DNA from: Neobacillus pocheonensis
Lineage (GTDB): Bacteria; Bacillota; Bacilli; Bacillales; Cytobacillaceae
Assembly: GCA_023702235.1 (NCBI GenBank)
Contig: JAMQCR010000002.1
Span: 1,231,001-1,295,000, forward strand
Reading direction: 5' to 3'
DNA: 64,000 bases
Shown here piece by piece: positions 16,347 to 25,830 of the stretch. The notes beneath the pieces were generated by a model. That model did no database searches and was not told the DNA's origin. It saw nothing but the letters and a program-made list of their open reading frames with translations. The translations under genes and the position numbers were made by a program. Each line of letters opens with the position of its first letter. The first letter of the stretch is position 1.

Positions 16347-17582
16347 TTAAGCTATATCTTGGAAAGTTGAGTTGCTTTTTAACATTGCATAGATCCATTG
16401 TAAAAGCTTATTTGCACAGGCTATTACAGCTACTTTATAAGGCTTTCCTTCTTCACGTTTCTTATCATAGAACTCTCGTAACCTCTTGTTGCGTGGGATT
16501 ATATCTTTGGTTGTTTTCTTTTCTCGACAATCACGAAGGGCACATTTAACGGCTAAATATAAGGCACGCCTAAGCCTGCTAGACCCTCTTTTGGTTATTC
16601 TGTTCACTGTTCCTTTGAACCTTCCTGATTCAAAGATACTAGGGTCAATTCCGACAAATGCTACAAGTTTTTTAGGATGATTAAACCGATCAATCTCACC
16701 AATTTCAGAAATAATTATTGCCGCGATTTTTTCTCCGATACCAGGGATTGATTGGATAATCTTATATTCTATAAGTTCTTTTGCTAAAGCATCTATCTCA
16801 GCCTGAAACGTTGATAGGTGCTTTTGGTATTCTAAAAGCATATTGATATACATTTTTAGCGTTAAAATATGGCTTTGATATAAAGTTTTCTGAAAGAGAT
16901 TTCGTGCTGCTGCAGTTATCAGTTCCTTTGCCTTTGTAGCCGCCCACTTACGAGAACGACTATTACAGTTTTCCTTTATTCTATCTGCTATCGTTTCCTC
17001 TTCAGCTTTTAAGACATCGTTAGATGTAGGATATTCTAGTAGAGTTAGTAAAGAAACAACAGAATATAAGTCCCCAAAAACACCTTTATACTCAGGAAAA
17101 ACCTGATCAAGAACTGCTTGAAACTGGAGCTTAGATTGTACAAATATTTCTGTTAAGTTTTCGTGTTGCCGTGTAAGATTACGAAGGTTTAAGAGGTGAA
17201 TTCCTCGTTTTTTGTACGGCTCTAAATCCTCTTTATAGAACAATTCACAGAGATGATAAGCATCGATTTTATCTGTTTTTACTTTCCGTAAACTCGAGCT
17301 CTTTGCACGATAGGAGATAAGTGGATTTATTATAATTAATAAATAATCCCTTTCCTCAAAATACTGAACAACGGGAGTATGATAATGCCCTGTAGCTTCA
17401 AGAACAATTGGAGGTTTAACTCCTGTTAAGTTCTCAATTTCTCTAAGAAATTGATGTAAAGTATCTAATCCCTCCAGAGTATGTGATACTTTAAAACTCC
17501 TTTTGTAAGGTTTTTTCTTTTCCAAGAAAGCTTGAACCTGACTTTCGCCTTTTGCTATATCCAGACCAACGACTGGATTCAT
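16347..17582 (-). CDS. IS110-family recombinase/transposase, intact
   Basis: The start is the ATG at 17580-17582, preceded by GAGGAGGAG; the product has 411 residues. The DEDD catalytic domain shows NPVVGLDIAKGESQV, IVLEATGHYH and VKTDKIDAYHLCELF. The C-terminal half has IQSIPGIGEKIAAIIISEIG, FVGIDPSIFESGRFKG and RITKRGSSRLRRALYLA, including the serine used for strand exchange in this family. The reading frame is complete, unlike the other IS110 copy at 11534, to which it is only distantly related. It is probably the only intact transposase in this window. Confidence 0.9.
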   Translation of the reverse strand: MNPVVGLDIAKGESQVQAFLEKKKPYKRSFKVSHTLEGLDTLHQFLREIENLTGVKPPIVLEATGHYHTPVVQYFEERDYLLIIINPLISYRAKSSSLRKVKTDKIDAYHLCELFYKEDLEPYKKRGIHLLNLRNLTRQHENLTEIFVQSKLQFQAVLDQVFPEYKGVFGDLYSVVSLLTLLEYPTSNDVLKAEEETIADRIKENCNSRSRKWAATKAKELITAAARNLFQKTLYQSHILTLKMYINMLLEYQKHLSTFQAEIDALAKELIEYKIIQSIPGIGEKIAAIIISEIGEIDRFNHPKKLVAFVGIDPSIFESGRFKGTVNRITKRGSSRLRRALYLAVKCALRDCREKKTTKDIIPRNKRLREFYDKKREEGKPYKVAVIACANKLLQWIYAMLKSNSTFQDIA

Positions 17583-17780
17583 TTTTAAATCTCCTCCTCT
17601 AATAAATAAAATCACCGGTACCCCTAATTCCTTCTTGTAGTATCATAGCTTCGCTTGTTATACGAGATCCATTGTCCCAACCAGCCTCAATCATGTTTCT
17701 ACAAGTAGGGGGCGAACTGTTTAGCTGACGGGATCTAAGTCCCACGGGTGCTTAGGTTCTACCCCGGCTACCGTTATAAT
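17583..17780 (-). ncRNA. Upstream flank of the intact IS110 element, candidate bridge RNA
   Basis: In IS110-group elements the bridge RNA is encoded in the noncoding end upstream of the recombinase. This stretch has no reading frame, is GC-richer than its surroundings, and contains several short inverted repeats and the decamer GGGATCTAAG (17730-17739), which is also present at 16095-16104. The RNA boundaries cannot be given. Confidence 0.45.
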
Positions 17781-17825
17781 AAAACCAAATAAAAATTGGT
17801 CAACCAGAAATATCTGGCTGACCTT

Positions 17826-17925
17826 ATAATACGAACGGGTGCTTTAGTTTCACAACAAATGGACTGTTTAGGGAGTCCATTTTCATTATCGTTATTTAAC
17901 TAAAGGTAGCAGTATAGTTGAATAA
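17826..17925. repeat. Full copy of intergenic repeat family A
   Basis: Left box GAACGGGTGCTTTAGTTTC, hairpin GGACTGTTTAGGGAGTCC (about 17862-17879), T-rich stretch and right box ATTTAACTAAAGGTAGCAG then AGTTGAATAAAG. This copy borders the duplicated cwlJ cassette. Confidence 0.7.
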
Positions 17926-18055
17926 AGGTACAAAAAGAATGCAATAGTTTTCATTTTACTTAAAAACTGTAAGCTTTAAAAACTAAGCATTCTTATTATA
18001 TAAACAATGACATGAATGTAGGCTTTTTTTCATACTATATTTTTGGGGTGGAAAA

Positions 18056-18496
18056 ATGCCAAGAGTAAGTTACCGAAGTTCAGATGTTGACTTAATGGCA
18101 AGGATGATGAGAGCAGAAGCCGAGGGTGAAGGACAACAGGGAATGTTATATGTAGGAAATGTAATTGTGAATCGTCTTGTAGCAAATTGTTCAGACTTTA
18201 AAGGTATAAGAACAATTAATCAAGTTATTTTTCAAGTACAAGGAGGAAATTTTTCCTTTGAAGCAGTTCAAAAAGGGAATGTATTTTATCAAAGATCAAG
18301 AACTTCTGAAAGAAGATTAGCAAAACAGAATTTGGATTATTGGAGAGACCCACCAGCGAAATTTGCTCTTTGGTATTTTAATCCACATGCTCCATGTCCT
18401 CCAACATGGTACGGTCAACCTCAATCTGGTCAATTTAAACAACATTGTTTTTATGAACCAAAACCTGGAATATGTGATAGTGTTTATAGCGGTTAA
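18056..18496 (+). CDS. cwlJ: CwlJ-type spore cortex lytic enzyme (copy 1)
   Basis: This 146-residue protein is a SleB/CwlJ hydrolase domain. It shows SDVDLMARMMRAEAEGEGQQ with the catalytic Glu in the AEAEGEG segment, MLYVGNVIVNRLVANCSDFK, ALWYFNPHAPCPPTWYGQP and QFKQHCFYEP. In B. subtilis CwlJ is a coat-associated enzyme that degrades spore cortex on Ca-dipicolinate release. Length and motifs match CwlJ, not the longer SleB. GGGGTGG precedes the ATG. The usual partner gene gerQ is not next to it. A second copy is at 26515. Confidence 0.88.
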   Translation: MPRVSYRSSDVDLMARMMRAEAEGEGQQGMLYVGNVIVNRLVANCSDFKGIRTINQVIFQVQGGNFSFEAVQKGNVFYQRSRTSERRLAKQNLDYWRDPPAKFALWYFNPHAPCPPTWYGQPQSGQFKQHCFYEPKPGICDSVYSG

Positions 18497-18520
18497 GCTT
18501 ACACTTCGAGTAAGCTTTTT
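18495..18520 (+). terminator. Terminator after cwlJ copy 1
   Basis: AAGCTTAC and GTAAGCTT form an 8-base-pair stem followed by Ts. Confidence 0.8.
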
Positions 18521-18587
18521 ACACATTTGGAATATTTACACAAAATAAAATAATACTTTTATTAATAGTTTTTATCCAAGAAAGTAA

Positions 18588-18692
18588 GATTGTGAAATAT
18601 TGTACTTAAGCTAACGGGTGCAAGAGTTGAAGTTCCAGCTGCCATTTTTGGCGGCTTTCTTCTTGTGCTAACGTGGCAGTTTAGTTTAACAA
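18588..18692. repeat. Full copy of intergenic repeat family A
   Basis: Left box TACTTAAGCTAACGGGTGC, variable hairpin CAGCTGCC / GGCGGCT, T-rich tail, right box TGCTAACGTGGCAGTTTAGT. The left part is shared with the second cwlJ copy, so it belongs to the duplicated segment. Confidence 0.72.
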
Positions 18693-18822
18693 GGAAATTG
18701 ACTAATTAATGTCGCAATTGACGAATATTGTTCCCTTTAAAGAAAGCTTAACAAAAAAATGACTTCCTGCTGGAAGCCTTACATTAGTAGATTACTTACT
18801 TAAAGAGGGTAAAGGTAAAATC

Positions 18823-19035
18823 TTATAATTTCTGCCGTACTGCTGCTTGTAATGGGACAGCAAATTCTAAAGGAGCTGATATACCAACTATTGAAGTTCC
18901 TACTGTAGTATACCCAACAGGAGTGACCCGTTGAACTTTACCAGCTGCACAGCCAATTTGCAAAACTCCGCCATTGACCATTTGACCAATTTTCAAATAA
19001 CGGAAATCAAATGTTTGTTGTAGATGTTTATCCAT
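18823..19035 (-). CDS. Hypothetical 70-residue protein
   Basis: The start is ATG 19035 on the reverse strand with GAGGTG about 6 bases upstream. The protein begins MDKHLQQTFDFRYLKIGQMV and contains GGVLQIGCAAGK and VGISAPLEFAVPLQ. The KIG..NGGVLQIG part recalls small GerP-type spore proteins (GerPB/GerPD), but the similarity is short and I do not claim it. Small, neutral and hydrophobic, it could be a spore structural protein. Confidence 0.55.
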   Translation of the reverse strand: MDKHLQQTFDFRYLKIGQMVNGGVLQIGCAAGKVQRVTPVGYTTVGTSIVGISAPLEFAVPLQAAVRQKL

Positions 19036-19044
19036 TTCAATCAC

Positions 19045-19733
19045 CTCTTATTAATATATGTTCAAGAGTTAGGTTGAATTCTAATAATAATAACGCCAAA
19101 AGTAAACGAGAAATTGACCCATATGGTGAAATATGGAGTCGTACTACGAACAAAATGTGCAATAAAGAAGAGAGGACTTATTCAACGTGTGCAAGAGTTG
19201 AAGATCGTAATGAGTTGCTACGGCAGCTCTTTTTTCATTTTCTAATTCAACTAAAGAAGCAGGTTAGTGAAAGAAGAAGAATAAAAATTCCTTGTCTATA
19301 ATGTTGCATTTGACAACAACAGTGCAACAAATAAAAAAAGCTAGGAATTATCTATCTAGCGATTATTTAGCTTATTAACTTTTTTGTCAATTTTGTAAAC
19401 ATAATAAAAAAGTACTGTAAATGGTGGTGAGTAAACCAGCTTAAATAGCAATAAAAAAGATTATTCCAAGTTTTTTCTTCAATCCTAGAAAAATAAAGTA
19501 GACCCCTTTATCAAAGTAATCATCTTATTTGTAACCAACATTTGGAAAATTATGAATTAAGTATCTTACGCATTTCGAAGATACTATGCATTATAAGAAA
19601 AAGTACTTGTTGCAATAAAAGGTGGAAGAGTTAAACAAAGGAATTGTAAGGGAACCTCATTTTTCTTATATGATAAGAGGCAGTAATGTTTGAATAGAGA
19701 CAATGGAAATGTCAGAACTAATGGATTAGGTGT
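19045..19733. repeat. Gene-free region with a family A repeat
   Basis: A family A copy lies at about 19176-19270: TTCAACGTGTGCAAGAGTTG, hairpin GAGTTGC / GGCAGCTC, T-run and TTCAACTAAAGAAGCAGG. The rest, about 19300-19730, is AT-rich; I see no gene or further repeat in it. Confidence 0.55.
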
Positions 19734-20246
19734 TTATTTCATATTACTGATTGGCACTTTGAACAGCCACAACAATATCACTGGTGCTACTACAGATAGG
19801 GCAAAACATAATAATGGCTTTTTGTAGTGGAGGCGTGCCATAGAAAAGAATGTAATATCAAATAATACAGACCACATAAAGTTCCATCCATTATAGTAAG
19901 AAAATTGCCCTAGACTTAGACTTACAAACTCGAGTGCAGACCATAAGAACACCCAGAAGCCGATCCAAAGAATCTGTTTAATCCAACCAAAGGGATAACG
20001 CCCTAAATAAACGAGCAATACGCTTGGATAAGCAACAAACATTACCAACAAGCTCATTGTAGTGTGGTTTGGGAATAGTGTTGTAGGCTCGTACTTCCAT
20101 AGAGAGTGGTTGTATGTAAGAAAGTTATATAGTAAATCAAATACAATCGTATATAAAATGGTTGCTTGATATTTCGACCAGTTACGCCAATCACCCCAAC
20201 GCCAAGCTACAAAAACATCTATTACTGTCACTAGAATATTGAACAT
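19734..20246 (-). CDS. CBO0543 family membrane protein (copy 2)
   Basis: This 170-residue protein has the same layout as the one at 15292: MFNILVTVIDVFVAWRWGDW, RNWSKYQATILY, NHSLWKYEP, WSALEFVSLSLGQFSYYNGW and a final hydrophobic segment. It is a divergent paralogue on the opposite strand, so it is not a recent duplicate. Function unknown; the family is frequent in endospore formers. Confidence 0.82.
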   Translation of the reverse strand: MFNILVTVIDVFVAWRWGDWRNWSKYQATILYTIVFDLLYNFLTYNHSLWKYEPTTLFPNHTTMSLLVMFVAYPSVLLVYLGRYPFGWIKQILWIGFWVFLWSALEFVSLSLGQFSYYNGWNFMWSVLFDITFFSMARLHYKKPLLCFALSVVAPVILLWLFKVPISNMK

Positions 20247-20627
20247 TCAAATCAGCCTTTTTCTTTTTTGCTTTTTATTATTCTCGTCCAGGTCCTAATT
20301 CATCCGTAAACATCGTCCTAGAATTATTACTGATGAATTTACCTGCTAGCCTTACTTCAGGTAACCAATGGGGGCATTGCTTTAATAAAAGACGATGCCT
20401 TTTGGTGAGTTTGAGTCCCAGAAAGTAAGGTTGGGCTGTTGCGGCAGCCTTTTTCTTTTTCGACTAACGTGGCAGTTTAGTTTAAGTACAAATCTTCACA
20501 ATCTTTAACTTCGTCACTTATTATTGCGGACTAACAGTCTGGACTGTTAAAGAGATAAAGTATTAATTATATAATGCAAAATTTATAAACGACAGGTCAT
20601 ACTAAAAATAAAAAAAGGAATCGAGTT
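20247..20627. repeat. Intergenic DNA with a family A repeat
   Basis: Right-hand family A sequence occurs at about 20403-20488: hairpin GGGCTGTTGCGGCAGCC, TTTTTCTTTTT, then CGACTAACGTGGCAGTTTAG. The upstream promoter of the orphan gerA gene should be in 20490-20627; I do not recognise a convincing -35/-10 pair. Confidence 0.55.
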
Positions 20628-22082
20628 ATGACCAGTGAAGATAGATTAACCTTATCCATGAGTCTGCATAACAACCTTAAAGTTATATCAAAACAATTTA
20701 AGGGGTTATCCAATTTGAAAATACGAAAATTAAACGTCGGGGAAGAGATAAAAAGAGAAGCTGCCATTATTTATATGGATGGGATTACAAATACCCAAAA
20801 CATCCAAGAGAATATTTTAGCCCCTTTATTAAAGATGACGAGGATGGAAAGTATTGAGTCAGTAATAAAAAATCATCTATCCATTATTGACGCAAACGTT
20901 GAGTCTTCAATTGATGAGTTTGTAAACGGTCTAACAAAAGGGAAATGCTTCGTTTTAATCGACGGCTACAATCAGGGAATTCTTGCAGATGTCGCAAATT
21001 GGCAGACAAGATCCGTGTCAGAACCTGATACACAACGAACGATTAAAGGTAGCATGGTCGGTTTTAATGAACAATTGAAAGTGAATTTAAACCTTTTGCA
21101 GAATATAATTCAGACACAGAATTTGAAAATTGAATCGTATCAGATTGGAATTGAATCAAAAACTGATGTGGCATTAATGTTTATCGATGGATATGTCGAT
21201 GAAAAGGTACTTAAGGAAGTGAAAAAGAAGATTAAAGAGATTGATGTTACGTATTTATTGGAAGCTCGTGTCATTGAGGACGCATTAGAGGAGAAAAAAA
21301 CATTATTCCCCTTAGTTTTCACTTCCGAGCGTCCTGATGTAACAGTATCCGCTTTATATGAGGGACGAGTCGTCATTATCGTTAATGGTTTACCTTTTGT
21401 ATTGATAGTTCCGTGTCTCTTTATCCATTATTTTCAGCAACCAGATGAATACAATTCAAAAGCTGGGCGTTTTGGAATTCGAATTTTCCGATTGTTCAGT
21501 TGGGTTTTAGCACTCCTATTACCTGCTATTTATATAGCCATTACTCGATTTCATACAAGTTGGTTTCCTTCTCCATTTGACAAAAAGTTATTTTCCAATT
21601 CAGATACGATGCTACCGTTTGTTTGGGAAGTTATGTTTATCTTATTTATTTTTCAATCGCTTCTCGAAGCAACTTTACGAATTCCCAAAAATACCACCTT
21701 ACTTGTTACGTTAATTGGAACAATCACTATCGGAGAGACCGCTGTTTTCGCCAAAGTCATTCACCCTTTAACAATGATCGTGGTCGGTGTAAACTTTTTG
21801 ACAAGTATGCATATTGCGAGCGGTGGCTTATGGGGAGCTTTAAATTTACTACGTCTTGTTTTTGTATTAATTGGAAATTTTTTAGGAGTGACTGGGATAC
21901 TAATCGGTTTTCTTCTATTAATTTTGTACATGGCATCGCTTAAGTCAATAGGTGTTCCCTATTTAGCTCCTTTCATTCCATTTAGTCTGCGTGAAATGAA
22001 GGACGTAATTTTTAGAGGAGATTTAAAAGGGCTTATTAACAGTAAACATACCTATCCTCATAAAGAAAATAATGATAAGTGA
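20628..22082 (+). CDS. Orphan GerA-family spore germination protein
   Basis: This 484-residue protein is a full GerA-type subunit: soluble N-terminal domain (about 1-270), then FTSERPDVTVSALYEGRVVI and IFRLFSWVLALLLPAIYIAI, about five membrane segments, and the C-terminal SIGVPYLAPFIPFS motif. It lacks neighbouring gerB and gerC genes, so it is an orphan. It has no N-terminal extension and no frame lesion, unlike the broken receptor at 794-4415, with which it shares only family-level similarity. It might assemble with subunits encoded elsewhere. Confidence 0.88.
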   Translation: MTSEDRLTLSMSLHNNLKVISKQFKGLSNLKIRKLNVGEEIKREAAIIYMDGITNTQNIQENILAPLLKMTRMESIESVIKNHLSIIDANVESSIDEFVNGLTKGKCFVLIDGYNQGILADVANWQTRSVSEPDTQRTIKGSMVGFNEQLKVNLNLLQNIIQTQNLKIESYQIGIESKTDVALMFIDGYVDEKVLKEVKKKIKEIDVTYLLEARVIEDALEEKKTLFPLVFTSERPDVTVSALYEGRVVIIVNGLPFVLIVPCLFIHYFQQPDEYNSKAGRFGIRIFRLFSWVLALLLPAIYIAITRFHTSWFPSPFDKKLFSNSDTMLPFVWEVMFILFIFQSLLEATLRIPKNTTLLVTLIGTITIGETAVFAKVIHPLTMIVVGVNFLTSMHIASGGLWGALNLLRLVFVLIGNFLGVTGILIGFLLLILYMASLKSIGVPYLAPFIPFSLREMKDVIFRGDLKGLINSKHTYPHKENNDK

Positions 22083-22266
22083 ACTAAGGTGCTTTTTTAT
22101 TTATTCATTTTTTCCCCAAATGGGGCTGCTTAAAGTAAACGGGTACAATCTCCTTAACTATTCAATCCGCATATGTCATATATAATTTGAAGAATCAGGA
22201 CGAATACCCAGGAATTTATCCCAAAAATGCATATGCTCTAATGTAAATTAAATGAGGAGGATGAAC

Positions 22267-22683
22267 ATGATTCTTAATTATAATGCTTATAGTCCAACAT
22301 ATGAGAGGATTGGTTTAGGTGGTCATGGTCCAGGTCATGGTCATGGTCCAGGTCATGGTCCAGGTCCAGGTCATGGTTTTGGTGGTCCAGGTATAGGTGC
22401 ACCTGGCTCTGGTGTTGGTTTTGCTCCAGGTCTTGGTTTAGGTGGACCAGGCTCTGGCGTTGGTTTTGGTCCTGGTCTTGGTTTTGGTGGTCCAGGTGTA
22501 GGTGCACCTGGCTCTGGCGTTGGTTTTGCTCCAGGTCTTGGTTTAGGTGGACCAGGCTCAGGTCTTGGTTATTATCCAGGTCTTGGTTTAGGTGGACCAG
22601 GCATTGGCGGCTACCCTTATCCTTATCCTTACCCTTATACTTACCCTTACCCTTACCCTTATCCATCGTACCCGTATCATTAA
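22267..22683 (+). CDS. Gly/Pro-rich repeat protein, possible spore surface protein
   Basis: The start is ATG 22267, 6 bases after GAGGAGG. After NAYSPTYERIGLGG come GHGPGHG units, then GAPGSGVGFAPGLGLGGPG and GSGVGFGPGLGFGG in alternation, and finally a Pro-Tyr tail (YPYPYPYPYTYPYP). The DNA has a 105-base period: 22381-22440 and 22486-22545 differ at few positions. Such low-complexity Gly- or Tyr-rich proteins are typical of spore coat or exosporium. Repeat number is likely to vary between strains. Confidence 0.65.
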   Translation: MILNYNAYSPTYERIGLGGHGPGHGHGPGHGPGPGHGFGGPGIGAPGSGVGFAPGLGLGGPGSGVGFGPGLGFGGPGVGAPGSGVGFAPGLGLGGPGSGLGYYPGLGLGGPGIGGYPYPYPYPYTYPYPYPYPSYPYH

Positions 22684-22710
22684 TAGAAAAATTTAGAGCT
22701 TTGCCTAGTT

Positions 22711-22735
22711 GCGTTTCTACTATAAGTAGAAACGC
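22711..22735 (+). terminator. Hairpin after the Gly/Pro-rich gene (family A type)
   Basis: GCGTTTCTAC and GTAGAAACGC form a perfect 10-base-pair stem. It is followed by TTACTTATTCAACAAATGGG, a diverged right box of repeat family A. Almost the same hairpin occurs at about 27771-27797. Confidence 0.7.
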
Positions 22736-23098
22736 TTGTTACTTATTCAACAAATGGGTACTTTTCGTTAAAGAATTGACTGCCACAAACTGAAGTATTT
22801 TTAGAGCTATAGGATCAGGGAGTAAAAAAGTAAGAGAAGAACTACAAAGGACGGTAAAAGCATGCTAAGGCTTCTTTATTTAATCAAAAATAAGAAAGGA
22901 TAACATAGGATTAAAAAAGATAAGGATTGGTTGGCTTCTGTGCATTTTAGAAGTCCTCTAAAGGATGAAACTTAATACGGAATTACATAAAAGTATGTGA
23001 TTTAAACTTCTTTTTATTTCTAATCCACGATTGAAACACCTCTTAAACCGTTACATCTCAACTTTGTGAAGGATTACACTTAAAGTAACTGGGTGCTT
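22736..23098. other. Gene-free region up to the group II intron
   Basis: This region is AT-rich with no clear gene. It ends with the left box of a family A repeat (GGATTACACTTAAAGTAACT then GGGTGCTT, 23071-23098), which is the 5' exon of the intron. Confidence 0.55.
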
Positions 23099-23608
23099 GT
23101 GCGGCCGAGCTTAGGTCGTATCATATAGCGGGTGGGATTCCCGTCGAGTAAGAAATAGCCATTCGCTCGTAGCGAGTCTTGGAGGGCTAGAGGTAACTTT
23201 AGTCTTTAAGCGTAGACAGTTAGGTGGCGGCCAAAAGCCAAATGGTTGAAGGGATTGAGCTCCATAATGTTAGTAAACCGAGAGGGCTGATGCCTTAAGC
23301 ACAGCAGAAAGCTACATTTTATCTTTCGTTAAAGGCAAGAAGGATAAAACCTCTCTGGAGTCAGTGACCTTGGCACGTTATACATTGATATGATACGGCA
23401 ACTCGGGAGACCCTACCGGTCTTTTCCTGTTTTAATAGAAGAGTATGGTCTACAAGTGATAAAAAGCGAGGAAACCAAATGCCGTGTAGGGAGTCGGATA
23501 GCAGCGTAGTACCAATGAAGTTGGGTAATGCCGATGGAGGAAAGGCTAGCTACCAGTTATCACCCTTCCTAGGGACACATTTACTACACACAGAGGTAGG
23601 TATAATAA

Positions 23609-24934
23609 ATGGAAACAAAACTATTAAGGATAGCAGAATTAGCAAAATCTGATCCTAAAATGAAATTTACATCTCTTGCACATCTATTAAATAAGGAAGC
23701 ATTAGTTCAATGTCATCTTGAACTACCCAATAAGAAGGCAACTGGGATTAGCGGTACAACTAAAGAGCAATACGGTGAAAGTTTAGAAGAAAACATAGAG
23801 GATTTAGTAAGTAGGCTTAAAAGCAAAAGCTATCGTCCTGTTCCAGTAAGGAGAATGTATATTCCTAAGCTCAATTCAAACAAGAAAAGACCATTGGGAA
23901 TACCGGAACATGAAGACAAAATTGTTCAAAGAGGCATTACAAAGATACTAAATACCATATATGAAAATGACTTTCTAGACTGTTCTTTTGGATTCCGCCC
24001 AAATCGTAACTGCCACGATGCTTTGAAAATACTGAACTTTTATATTGAAAAGAGGTCAGTAAATTATGTAGTGGATGTAGATATTCGCGGATTCTTCGAT
24101 AACGTTGATCACATATGGATGATGGAGTTCTTAAAACTGCGAATCTCTGACCCTAACTTACTAAGAATAATTGGTAGGTTTCTTAAAGGTGGATACATGG
24201 AGGAAGGAAGAAATATAATACAGACAAAGGCACACCGCAAGGTGGAGTAATATCTCCGATATTGGCAATGTATACCTCCACTACGTACTCGACGTGTGGT
24301 TTGAGAAAAGGGTCAGGAAACAGTGCAAGGGACAAGCATACATAGTGAGATATGCAGATGACTTTGTTTGTTGTTTTCAATCTAAAAGTGAAGCCCAGCA
24401 ATTCTTCCATTCTCTAAAGTTGAGATTAAAGAAATTTAATTTAGAAATAGCTGAGGATAAAACCAAAATTATTCCCTTCGGGCGGTTTGCGGAGCAAAAT
24501 GCAAATCAACAGGGAGAAATAAACCAGCAACTTTTGATTTCCTTGGGTTTACTCACTATTGTGGGAAAAGTAAACAAGGGAAATTTCGAGTAAAACGGAA
24601 ATCAAGCAGAAAGAAAGTACAAGCTAAATTAAAAGAGACGAAAGAATGGCTGAAGAGTAATAGAAGTAAAGATATTCATTTGATTATGGATAGATTTAGA
24701 CGCTCACTTATAGGTTATTACAACTATTATTGCATTACTGATAATACCCATAATGTTAACAACTTCAAAGACAAAATCGAAAAGTTATTGTTTAAATGGC
24801 TCAATAGAAGAAGCCAAAGGAAATCATTTAAATGGGATAAATTCAGTCTATTTCTTAATAAATATCCACTGCCATCACCAAGAATTAAAGTGAATATATA
24901 TGATTTAAGAAAAGAGATTAGCTATATTTTGTAA
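23609..24934 (+). pseudogene. ltrA: Group II intron reverse transcriptase/maturase, several frameshifts
   Basis: The IEP would copy the intron RNA and help it splice. The first part (23609-24250) has NKKRPLGIPEHEDKIVQRGI and DCSFGFRPNRNCHDAL with VDVDIRGFFDNVDH. After a frame change near 24205-24230 come GTPQGGVISPILA, another shift at GCAATGTA (24263-24270), and VYLHYVLDVWFEKR with the catalytic YADD in VRYADDFVCC. A third shift near 24515 leads to FLGFTHYCGK and the maturase domain (LKSNRSKDIHLIMDRFRRSL to RKEISYIL). Two of the breaks lie in A-runs. No HNH endonuclease domain follows. The enzyme should be inactive unless the sequence is wrong. Confidence 0.85.
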
Positions 24935-24955
24935 ATGATAACTAGGAGGAGCCGT

Positions 24956-25830
24956 GTGCGTTGGAGCAGCCGTCAAGGCTGAAGATCTAATGGAGTGAAA
25001 GTCTCCTGTTGTCAATTGACCGATTCAGACAACTAGCATATCCGATGCGTGAGGAGGTAACAAATCACGTTCTGCTCGGACGTAAAAGCCATAGCTGCCT
25101 ATATTACTCAGAGAATATAAGGTAGGAACAGTCAGTGTGGCGAGCAAACCTAGAGGCCAGAAGGATTTAACGAATACTGCAGTCTCGAAATGGCTCCCCC
25201 TTCAGAAACTGTTGAAGGGAATGTTGTAATTCGCCGACCCATTGACGCATTGGGGAAGGCGGAAGCCCTATAGGAAGAAACGGTTATATGCACTATAGGG
25301 GAAGCCGGGATATGGGTTCTAGCATCTAGGGAAAGATTTTCAGAGATAACGACGGGAAGGTCCTACTTCCAGCTGGGACGACAACAACCAGCAAAGACCA
25401 GTCATATAAGGTATTACCGAAATTGATAGGAGGATTTAGGATTGACGGATGAGGTCGTAGTAGCCAAGAGGAAAGGGTAATGCCTTTCTAAATATGTAGA
25501 AACATATTTCAACAATGGTAACACCAAAGTTGAGCAAAGGACCTCTGGGCACTTGGATGCCATGGGATTATGAAATAGGACACAGAGCCTTAATAATAAT
25601 AATAATAATATAATAACAAGTTATTTGTCCCGAAAATGGCTAATTGTGAAGTAAACCTTGTTATTGATTGGGGAATATGGGTGTCGCCATTTAATCCTAG
25701 GATAATAAGGGAAGGCTCATTTATTATATATCCAAGGTCAGAACCGGACTCGGGAAATCCGACTGTCCGGGATCGCAGGGGGGCTTCAGGAAACGTGGCT
25801 TTGATTAGTGTGCGCGCCTGAATTCTATCC
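24956..25830 (+). ncRNA. Nested ORF-less group II intron inside domain V of the outer intron
   Basis: The 879-base insert in the outer domain V begins near GTGCGTTGGAGCAGCC and reads like domain I-III RNA (for example TAATGGAGTGAAAGTCTCC and GGGCACTTGGATGCC). It ends with its own 34-base domain V at 25741-25774. A short TAA-repeat region (25592-25612) sits where an ORF-bearing domain IV would be. It carries no reverse transcriptase, so it would depend on one supplied in trans. The exact 3' end lies somewhere between 25775 and 25840 and cannot be fixed by eye. Confidence 0.7.
25741..25774 (+). ncRNA. Domain V of the nested group II intron
   Basis: Arms GAACCGGAC and GTCCGGGATC pair around TCGG/CCGA, a 2-base CT bulge and a GAAA loop: a 34-base domain V. 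The catalytic triad position reads AAC where AGC or CGC is usual, which could reduce activity. Confidence 0.7.

Noticed and set aside
22274..22666. 130-codon reverse frame rich in Asp, Gln and His
   Set aside because: It mirrors the repeats of the Gly/Pro-rich gene on the plus strand, which has the RBS.
25592..25612. TAA repeats as possible CRISPR or microsatellite
   Set aside because: Simple trinucleotide tract in the intron's domain IV; no spacer structure. No CRISPR array was seen anywhere in the window.
25636..25821. Open frame ending EPDSGNPTVRDRRGASGN
   Set aside because: The peptide is the translation of the domain V hairpin of the nested group II intron (25741-25774). Such conserved pseudo-peptides are frequently mis-annotated as genes.
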